Below, piece after piece: positions 1 to 6,700 of a stretch of 12,872 nucleotides of DNA. Each line of letters starts with the position of its first letter. Positions within the stretch are counted from its first letter, which is position 1. This DNA is from Actinomycetota bacterium (GTDB lineage Bacteria; Actinomycetota; Thermoleophilia; RBG-16-64-13). Position numbers and translations under genes: made by a program. The stretch lies in the NCBI GenBank assembly GCA_003157225.1, contig PMIZ01000132.1, forward strand, positions 667 to 13,538, in the 5' to 3' direction. The notes below the pieces were generated by a model. The model was not told the origin of the DNA, did no database searches, and was given only the letters and a program-made list of their open reading frames with translations.

Positions 1-575
1 TCTGGGGAGTCGATGGGCCGGCCAAGGTAGAGTTGGCCCGAACCCTTCACCATGATGTTGAAGTCGGTCAGCGCCGGCGAATAGGCGGCCGAGCCGGCGC
101 ACGGGCCCATGACGGCCGCTATCTGCGGCACGAGCCCTGACGCCATGACGTTGCGGAAGAACAGCTCGGAGTAGCAGCCGAGCGAGGCCGCGCCCGCCTC
201 CACTTCGTCCGGCCCCACTCGCGGCGCATGCCCGCCGTCATAGATTCCCACCACGGGGGCGCCGTTCTTCATGGCCAAGTCCATGATCTTGATCATCTTC
301 GCCCCGAACATGCGGCCCAGATTCTCCTCGAGGGCCTCCCCATCCTGCGAGAACACGTACACGTCCCGCCTATTCACCTTCCCATGACCTGTGACGACTC
401 CCTCTACGAAGACGTCGAGCTCCACGAACGTGTCGGGATCCAGAAGACGGATCACCCGCTCCCGCGCGCTCCCCATCCCCCGCTTGCGACGGGCGGCGAT
501 GCGTTCCGGTCCACCATTCTGGAGGGCTTCCAGCTTCATCCGGCGCAGCTGTTCGGTCCTGTCGTCGGCACTCAT
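1..575 (-). CDS. Acyl-CoA carboxylase beta subunit (carboxyltransferase), N-terminal part, cut by window edge
   Basis: This is the biotin-dependent carboxyltransferase subunit of the propionyl/methylmalonyl/acetyl-CoA carboxylase or decarboxylase class; it moves CO2 between carboxybiotin and an acyl-CoA. Only the first 191 codons are here. The start is the ATG at 575-573 (MSADDRTEQLRRMK); an AAGAGGG purine run lies upstream at a rather long distance, and I saw no in-frame ATG in the codons I read further upstream. Family landmarks in order are ARERVIRLLDPDTFVELD (about residues 37-54), VYVFSQD (about 74), KIMDLAMKNGAPVVGIYD (about 95-112), FFRNVMASGLVPQIAAVMGPCAGSAAYSPALTDF, and IMVKGSGQLYL near the edge. 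The GPCAGSA stretch is the acyl-CoA/oxyanion glycine motif. Two oddities: the loop after VELD is short, and the usual SGGARIQEG motif is replaced by DGGHAPRVGPDEVEAG. Substrate cannot be assigned. Confidence 0.9.
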   Translation of the reverse strand, partial: MSADDRTEQLRRMKLEALQNGGPERIAARRKRGMGSARERVIRLLDPDTFVELDVFVEGVVTGHGKVNRRDVYVFSQDGEALEENLGRMFGAKMIKIMDLAMKNGAPVVGIYDGGHAPRVGPDEVEAGAASLGCYSELFFRNVMASGLVPQIAAVMGPCAGSAAYSPALTDFNIMVKGSGQLYLGRPIDSP

Positions 576-669
576 CTCGGTCGCACCCGCCCTCTTCGCA
601 GTTGACCCTCCGTCCGGTACCCGCGGCCCGCCGAGGGCAGCCTCCCTGAGACCGGAACCAGACCGTGCC

Positions 670-700
670 ATGTTACAGCCTCGGGCATCTACTATGGTAG
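670..700 (-). promoter_or_regulatory. Possible promoter/operator region upstream of the carboxyltransferase gene
   Basis: On the minus strand a TAACAT hexamer (675-670) fits an actinobacterial -10 (TAnnnT) and sits about 95 nt before the carboxyltransferase start. Roughly where a -35 would lie is the imperfect palindrome CTACCATAGTAG (700-689, 10 of 12 positions symmetric); no good -35 box is visible. A poor -35 covered by a palindrome would suit a regulated promoter, but such short signals arise by chance and this is a weak call. The surrounding 576-782 gap shows no gene. Confidence 0.18.
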
Positions 701-782
701 GAGCAGAGCTGAACCGGTGCTCGGCATCGCCGAATGACCTTCTTCTCGGATTGTTGAAGGCGGCCCTCTCCTAGCGGCCTCT

Positions 783-1298
783 TCAGCCCGGTTCCGCCTG
801 GAAGTTCGCGGCGAGCTCTTTGCCCCAGGCATCGATGGCGTTCCAATCCCGGATGTCGGCCGCCGGTATCTTCTTCAGAGCGGGCAGGAGAGTGAACGGA
901 AGGCCCAGCGCCGTGGGATCGAACTTGCCGCCGAATACCTTCACGGCCATGGGCGAGAACCAAGGGAACTTGGCAAGCTCCTTGTCGAGCTGAGCAATCA
1001 CCGCGTTCCATTCCTTTTCGACGTCGTTGAAGGGCCCCAAAGCAAAGACGGCCACGGGCAGGTCAGTCAAGGCAGTCTGCTGCCGGGAGAGGAAAACCAG
1101 CGCGTCCTTGTGCCAGAGGAACATCTGCAGCGGCGCTCCAACGACGACGCCACCATATCCCTCAAGCGTCTTCACCTCGCGGAGGGGCTTGACATCGACA
1201 TCGAGCGAGGCTCCGCGCAGCGATTTCGCGACCGCTTCCGCGACCTCCTGGGTCGAACCATACCGGGTGGCGAACGCAACAAGCACCGGGCCCTTCAT
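783..1298 (-). CDS. Flavodoxin-domain protein, HemG-like (menaquinone-dependent protoporphyrinogen dehydrogenase family)
   Basis: This 171-residue protein has the flavodoxin fold. The N-terminal strand and phosphate loop VLVAFATRYGSTQEVAEAVA (residues 5-24) contain T-x-x-G-S-T, which binds the FMN phosphate. The GYGGVVVGAPLQM segment (about 48-60) is the second FMN-side strand and loop, and the C-terminal IRDWNAIDAWGKELA resembles the D-W-x-x-I/V-x-x-W/F ending of HemG-like proteins. HemG of enterobacteria oxidises protoporphyrinogen IX with quinone as acceptor; many actinobacterial homologues are only annotated as flavodoxin-domain proteins, so the enzymatic role is tentative. The ATG at 1298 has an excellent AGGAGG site 5-6 nt upstream. 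That site overlaps the rmuC stop codon (1310-1308), leaving a 9-nt gap, so translation is probably coupled to rmuC. No haem genes are visible nearby. Confidence 0.8.
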   Translation of the reverse strand: MKGPVLVAFATRYGSTQEVAEAVAKSLRGASLDVDVKPLREVKTLEGYGGVVVGAPLQMFLWHKDALVFLSRQQTALTDLPVAVFALGPFNDVEKEWNAVIAQLDKELAKFPWFSPMAVKVFGGKFDPTALGLPFTLLPALKKIPAADIRDWNAIDAWGKELAANFQAEPG

Positions 1299-1307
1299 CG
1301 CGTCCTC

Positions 1308-2705
1308 CTAGGGGCCGTCGGATTCGTCTTCGGCATCAGCGCAGCGCCCTTCCATCTGCGCGACCCCCAGTTCCTCGGCGTCGTCGCTGCCATCAGGACC
1401 CGCCAACGAAAGAAGCTCGCCCACGTTTTCCGCCGGAATCCCTTCCACGTCCTTCAGCTTGCGCTCGATGGTGCGGCTCTTGCGTGCCGCGTCCTCGATG
1501 GTGCTCGACGCCTGATCGAGCTTCTTGTGCACCTTCTCCAGCAGACCGCCGAATTGTCCGAATTGCGTCTTCACCGCGCCCAAGAGCTGCCACACCTCAC
1601 TTGAGCGCTTCTCGATGGCGAGCGTGCGGAAGCCCATCTGCAGGCTGTTGAGAAGAGCAGCAAGAGTCGTGGGGCCCGCGACAATGACCCGGCAGTCGGA
1701 TTGCAAGGACTCGGCCAACCCGGGGCGCCGCAGTACTTCCGCGTAGAGCCCCTCGGTGGGCAAGAACATGATGCCGAAGTCGGTAGTGCGCGGAGGATCC
1801 AGGTACTTGCCCTGGATGTCTTTGGCGGACAGCTTCACCCTTATCTCGAGACCCTTCAATGCCTGTTCCATGGCCACCGCGTCCCCCTGGGCCTGCGCCT
1901 CGAGCATCCGCTGGTAGTCCTCCATCGGGAACTTGGCGTCGATGGGCAGCCACACCGGCGAGCTGTTGCTGCCCTGGCCCTGCCCGGGCAGCCGGATGGC
2001 GTATTCGACCCGCTCTCCGCTCCCTAGTTTGCATGCCACGTTGGCCTCATACTGATCGGGAGTGAGTACCTGCTCCAGAAGCATGTTGAGCTGGACCTCG
2101 CCCCAGGTTCCGCGAGTCTTCACGTTGGTAAGCACGCGCTTGAGGTCTCCGACTCCATCGGCCAACACGCGCATCTCGCCCAAGCCTTGATGGACCGCCT
2201 CAAGTCGCTCGCTCACCTGTTTGAAGGACTCACCGAGCCGTTTCTCGAGGGTGGAAGTGAGCCGCTCGTCGACCGTCTGGCGCATCTGCTCCAGCTTGGC
2301 GGCATTGTCCTCTTGCAGCTTCTGCAGCCGGGTGTCGACGGTGGCCCGAAGTTCCACCATGCGCTGCTCATTGGAGCTGGTGAGTTTGACCAGCTGCTCG
2401 GAGAACGTATCGAGCTGGCCCTTCTGTTGCAGACCCAGCTGACCGATGTTGGTCACCGCGGAGTCGCCCCAGTGCTTGACCGAGCCCCCCAGTTCCTCCC
2501 GGACCTGCTGGCCATTCCGCGCCGCCTCCTCGCGTCCTCTCTCCATCTCTTCGCGCAGCAGGCGCTCCCCCCGTTCTTGCCCGCGCTCCAGCTGCTTCAG
2601 AGACTCGCCGACGACGCCCTGGCGCGCCCGGCCGAGCACGGCGGCGAGCAGCACGACGACGACAACGAGTAGGACGACGGACACGATGCCCAGCACTTCC
2701 AGCAT
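1308..2705 (-). CDS. rmuC: DNA recombination protein RmuC
   Basis: RmuC family protein, 465 residues. The family carries an N-terminal membrane anchor, a coiled coil and a PD-(D/E)XK-nuclease-like core; in E. coli it limits inversions at short repeats. Visible here: a hydrophobic helix at residues 3-24; a long charged coiled coil at about 30-175 (heptad-like, rich in Glu, Gln, Arg); and the RmuC core from about 180 to 430 with VKTRGTWGEVQLNMLLEQVL (195-214), VWLPIDAKFPMEDYQRML (251-268), KYLDPPRTTDFGIMFLPTEGLYAEVLRR, and GPTTLAALLNSLQMGFRTLAIEK. The tail is acidic. I chose the ATG at 2705 because GGAGGT lies 5 nt upstream and the protein then starts directly with the membrane helix; an in-frame ATG at 2762 would add 19 arginine/serine-rich residues without such a site. 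It is the first gene of a tight pair with the flavodoxin gene. Confidence 0.95.
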   Translation of the reverse strand: MLEVLGIVSVVLLVVVVVLLAAVLGRARQGVVGESLKQLERGQERGERLLREEMERGREEAARNGQQVREELGGSVKHWGDSAVTNIGQLGLQQKGQLDTFSEQLVKLTSSNEQRMVELRATVDTRLQKLQEDNAAKLEQMRQTVDERLTSTLEKRLGESFKQVSERLEAVHQGLGEMRVLADGVGDLKRVLTNVKTRGTWGEVQLNMLLEQVLTPDQYEANVACKLGSGERVEYAIRLPGQGQGSNSSPVWLPIDAKFPMEDYQRMLEAQAQGDAVAMEQALKGLEIRVKLSAKDIQGKYLDPPRTTDFGIMFLPTEGLYAEVLRRPGLAESLQSDCRVIVAGPTTLAALLNSLQMGFRTLAIEKRSSEVWQLLGAVKTQFGQFGGLLEKVHKKLDQASSTIEDAARKSRTIERKLKDVEGIPAENVGELLSLAGPDGSDDAEELGVAQMEGRCADAEDESDGP

Positions 2706-2821
2706 GCTTGACCTCCATGAAGACAGGCGGCGCGCTTCCGGATCACGGTACCAACTTAGCACGCGCCCCGGACAGGAAGGCCGTGTTGTCCTAGCCGGTC
2801 ACACGCGCACTCTCGCGCAGC

Positions 2822-3331
2822 CTACTTCGCAACCGCGTAGACGAGCACCGCGACGAAGCCCACTGCCTGAAGGATGGCGGCCAATATGAACGTCACCTGG
2901 AACCAATCCCAAGTCTCCATTTGTGTCGAACCGAAGAGACCTCCCACCAGACCGAAGACCCCCTTGTTCGGCTCGTCGTCGACCGCCGAAAGCGGCTCCT
3001 CGAGCTCGAGCTCCTTCACCAGCCGGTCGTAGACACGGCAACGCTCGTTGAGCGCGACGCAGCCCCGCCTTACCACCCGGAAGGCGATGCAGGCGAGCAC
3101 GAATCCCACCAAGAGTCCCACGAGGATGACCGCCGCCCTGACCCTGAGAACCGTACCGACGCTGGTCCCCGTGAAGATGAGCGCGACGGCGATCACCACC
3201 AACCACCACGTGTACTGTCTGGTCTCCTCCCAGACGGCCCGCTTCTGGGCGGCAACGGCACGACCGGCGAGCTTGAGCTGCAACCTCTTGCCGCCGAGCG
3301 CCCCCCATTGACCCTCGGGGATGTTGTCCAT
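2822..3331 (-). CDS. Small three-helix membrane protein, unknown function
   Basis: A 169-residue protein that I do not recognise. It opens with a hydrophilic, basic stretch (about residues 1-40, KRLQLKLAGRAVAAQKRAVW), followed by two hydrophobic helices at about 41-59 and 65-87. A charged cytosol-like loop holds an acidic cluster (ELELEEPLSAVDDEP, about 107-121) and a glycine-rich segment GVFGLVGGLFG (124-134). A third helix spans about 144-167 and ends in VYAVAK at the stop. The ATG at 3331 is chosen because AAGGAG lies 6 nt upstream; an in-frame ATG at 3412 would add 27 residues with no such site. It is followed by a 116-nt gap before rmuC, so co-transcription is possible but unproven. Two cysteines near residues 91 and 98 (RGCVALNERC) lie just after helix 2. 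Function is not inferable. Confidence 0.8.
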   Translation of the reverse strand: MDNIPEGQWGALGGKRLQLKLAGRAVAAQKRAVWEETRQYTWWLVVIAVALIFTGTSVGTVLRVRAAVILVGLLVGFVLACIAFRVVRRGCVALNERCRVYDRLVKELELEEPLSAVDDEPNKGVFGLVGGLFGSTQMETWDWFQVTFILAAILQAVGFVAVLVYAVAK

Positions 3332-3454
3332 GAACGACTCCTTTCGCCGAGACGGGCACGTCCTTGTCGGGACGATAGCCCGCGCCAATGAGACAAGGCC
3401 ACCAGCCCTCACGCTACGCCAATTGTGGCCGGAAATGAAGTGGCAACCACATAG

Positions 3455-3690
3455 GGCTTCTGGACCCCGATCTCCTCGCTCAGCTACAGCGGGGTGTTCA
3501 TCATGAAGCCGCTAAGCCCCGGGAGCTCCGGCCGGGCCAACGTCCTTCGGCTTCTACTGGTCTATCCCGACGCCAGCTGGCACGAGGGAGGGGACCCGCG
3601 AGCCGACCCCGCGATACTGAAAGCGCGCTAGCGGGCGGGCAAGCTGCTGCAGCACCTCCTGAACCAAGTGGGGCCGCGGCACTTCCCTAG
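3455..3690 (+). pseudogene. Coding-like relic with an internal stop (possible decayed gene 3' end)
   Basis: Plus-strand frame starting after a TAG at 3452-3454. It reads GFWTPISSLSYSGVFIMKP, passes an ATG at 3503, then RANVLRLLLVYPDASWHEGG and DPRADPAILKAR to a TAG at 3629-3631. The same frame continues as RAGKLLQHLLNQVGPRHF up to the hairpin. Third codon positions are overwhelmingly G or C on both sides of the internal stop, as in real genes of this genome, and the amphipathic helix-like text runs smoothly across the stop (ILKAR / RAGKLLQHLL). This suggests the tail of a former gene broken by at least one stop. The alternative is a real 42-residue peptide (3503-3631), but there is no convincing ribosome binding site. 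I do not recognise the family. High-GC DNA gives many chance open frames, so confidence is low. Confidence 0.27.
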
Positions 3691-3703
3691 CTGCCGCGGC
3701 CCC
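3670..3703 (-). terminator. Perfect 12-bp GC hairpin downstream of the macroglobulin gene
   Basis: The arms 3670-3681 (GGGGCCGCGGCA) and 3692-3703 (TGCCGCGGCCCC) are exact reverse complements separated by a 10-nt loop. The hairpin begins 17 nt past the stop of the macroglobulin gene on the minus strand, the usual place for an intrinsic terminator. No T-run follows on either strand (plus strand continues CCGTCGTTTG), so if it terminates transcription it is of the U-tract-poor kind common in high-GC actinobacteria. It also sits at the end of the interrupted plus-strand relic and could serve both directions. Confidence 0.65.
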
Positions 3704-3720
3704 CGTCGTTTGTGCCGCCG

Positions 3721-6700
3721 CTACTGCGCGTTGAGCGCAGCGCTCAGGGTCTCCCCTCGCCAATCCGGCGTGTAGTAAGAGTAGGCCGTTGAAGCCGCGC
3801 CTTTGCCGCGCACCGGATACAGCGCGACCGCTTTGAACGAGAAATTGACCGTGTCGCCGGGATTCATGTCCTCGATGTACACGATGACCTTTCGCCCGGC
3901 GACGTCGTAGCGTTTGATGCCGGGCTGTTTCAGCAGCCTGGCGAGTGAGTCGTCGATGGCGGCAAAGCCCGTCGGCACCGACACATCCAGCACCACCATG
4001 CCAGCCTTCACCGGCTCGGGTGGGTTGTAGGTCACCTTGACGTTGATGGCCACCTGGTCGTTCACGGCCACCTGGCCGGTGTCGTAGGCCACCTTGATGT
4101 CGAACACGCTCTTCGCCTGCTCGGCGGCCGGTAGGTTGTAGCGGAGCACTCCCTGTGCCACCGCTTCACCCGTGCCCTTGGCCGTCAACGTCACCGGCAG
4201 TCCCGCCGGGATCTCGATCATCTGGGTTACGTCGTAGTTCTCAGGCGTTATGTTCACCGTCTGGGTCGCGCCGCCCGCGGTCACCGTCAGCGTGAGGTTC
4301 GTGTCGGAAGCGCCCAGGGTGGCAAACTCAGTCAGTGCCTGCAGCGCGACCACTGTGTCCTGCGTGGTGCCGAAGCCGCCCTGGCTGTTCCGCTGCCCGA
4401 CCAACCACTTGGCCGCCTGGGCCGCGTTCACCCGGTCGCCGCCGGCCATGAGCGCGAGCGTGGCATATGCGGTCGCCTCGATATCGAGCCCGGGCAGGTT
4501 GTCGATGGGAAGCAGGTCGCCCGCGTGGCGCGGACCGCCCAGAGGCGCCACGCCTTTGCTCCCGTCGAGCGGCTGGATGACGCCTCCTTCCCAGTGCAGA
4601 CCGTTCTGATCTTCCACCGCCAGGCCCATGAGAGCGGTCAGCGCAGTCTCGGCCTTGCCGCTCTTGGCAAGTTCGAGCGCGTACGTGGTGAGCGCCAGGC
4701 CGTAGGGCTCGGCGATGTCCTTGAGCCTGCCTTCCAGGTAGTGGATGGCCTTGCCGGCCGCGTCGGTGTAGCCGGCCTCCAGCAAGGAGATGGCCACATA
4801 GGCTGTCAACGTGTCTTTGCCCTGCACACCGCCCATCATGTCCTGATGGCAGATGAACCCTACCGACTCGAAGGAGCCATCGGCCTTCTGGTGGCTGGTG
4901 ATCCAGCTGGCGGCATCGGACAACACGCTCTCGTCGATGAACGTGAGTTTCTTGGCCTGGGCGAAGGTCTTGAGCACGAACGCGGTCAGCCAGAGACTCC
5001 CCGACTCGTCCTGCTCGCCGAAGGCCGAGAAGCTGCCGTCCGTGTGCCGGTAGGTGAGCTCGCGCTGGTAGCCGGTCACCAGAAGCATCTCCGCCTTGGC
5101 CTGGATCTCGGGTTTGAGCTGCCGGGTGCCTTGCAGGTATTTGAGGATGAAAGCGTCGGGTGCGAAAAGGATCATGTTCTGTTCCCCGCAACCGAACGGC
5201 ATCTGGAGAAGCTGGTCGAGTCCCTGGATGGTCTGCGCCAGCAAGCTGCCCGACACAGCCACGAAGGCGTGCTGCGAGTCGGGGACGATCTTGAGAAGGT
5301 CCGGTAGCAAGAGGTTGAGGGTGCGTGACTGCCCGGCCGGGACGACCACATTCTCGACCGTTTCGCGACCCACGCCTTCCGGCTCTACGATCATGCTCTT
5401 GATCACGGCGTCGGCTGCTTGAGAACTACGCGCGCTCACCTTCACCAGCTGGGTGCCGATGGTCTTCGGCCGGATGCGGAACTGCGCGCTGCCGACGTCG
5501 CCGCCGGCGACGGTGATGGTGGTAGTGGCGCCGTCAAGCAGGTCAAACCAGGAGGCGTTCTCGATCTCGACCTGGATCTGCTGGGGCGTGTCCAGGTAGT
5601 TGTACACGGCGACCTTGAGCGGGAGCTCTTCGCCCCTGATGGCCGAATAGGGCAGGTCGGCCTGGAGGAAGAACGGCTGGAACACCACCAGCGACGCCTC
5701 GGCAATGCCGAGCCCCTTTGTGGGTGACAGGGCCACGGCTCGGAGGTCCCAGGTGGTGATGGAATCGGGGACGTCGTAGGAGAGCTGGGCCTTGCCCGCG
5801 TCGTCGGTCAGGGTCTCGTCCCAGATCCAAGTCTCGGGGAAGTACTGCCGCACCCGCTGGACCTCGGCCAGGTTACCCGACCCCTGGTGGCCGGGACCGC
5901 CGGCCACCGTCGTGGTAGTGGCGGCCGCGGCAGTGGTCGTGGGCGCATTTGCCGGGGCGGCCGCCCCCATCTTGGCCTCGTCCGCAAAGCGCATCGGCGA
6001 CTCGAGTTGCTTGCCCTGGGGGATCGTCTTGTTGGAGAGAACGATCAGCCCGGCGTCCTTGAAGGTGTCGGCCGCGCCCGGGATGACTATCGTGCCGCCC
6101 AACTGCTCGATGTCGTGAAGCTCAGCCTGCGGCTGCATGTAGAGCCGCTCCAGCTCGGCGAAGACCTGATCCAGGTTGAGCCGGTTCTCGGCCAGGATGA
6201 AGACCGAGTGGTCCACGGCCACCAGTCCCACCTTGGCTTGGCCTTCGGTCTGCACGTCCAGTTGCACCTTATCCCCCGGCTGGGCCTGCTTGGTGCTGAA
6301 GGAGGCGCTCACTTTCTGCGGATAGTCACCGGCGACGTCGAAGGGCAGGGAGTCGGCCGCCACCTCGCTCGTCGCGAGTATCTGGTAGACCAGCAGACGA
6401 GCCGAAGGGGCCATGTCGGGCGTCACCTTGAAGGAGATGTCTTGCCCGGAGCTGCTCGTGAACACCACCCGACCGCGAGCGACCACCTCGTAGTAGAAGG
6501 TGCCCGTCCCGTTCGTCGAGGTGACATGGAAGTTGGCCGTACCACCAACGGACAGCGCGAGAGTGCCCTTCTGCTGCACGTGGATGAAGCTGCCCGAGGG
6601 AGAATATGAGGCACCCAGTTCGGCGTTGGCATAGGAGTCGCCGACGTTGGCCTGGATCGACATGCGCATGGCTTTCGAGGGCGGCGTGAGCTGCAGTAGC

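Noticed and set aside
721..733. Small stem TCGGC-ATC-GCCGA between the flavodoxin and carboxyltransferase genes
   Set aside because: Only 5 bp with a 3-nt loop and no T-run; common by chance in GC-rich DNA.
2706..2762. Upstream ATG for rmuC at 2762
   Set aside because: The added residues are arginine/serine-rich and precede the membrane anchor, whereas the ATG at 2705 has an ideal GGAGGT site.
4525..5307. Plus-strand open frame (260 codons) across the thioester region
   Set aside because: Antisense to the CGEQ region, no ribosome binding site or family resemblance.
5880..5970. Apparent tandem repeat in the GTGGTAGTGGC-type stretch
   Set aside because: This is the codon-level low complexity of the Ala/Thr-rich bait segment, not a regular DNA repeat array.
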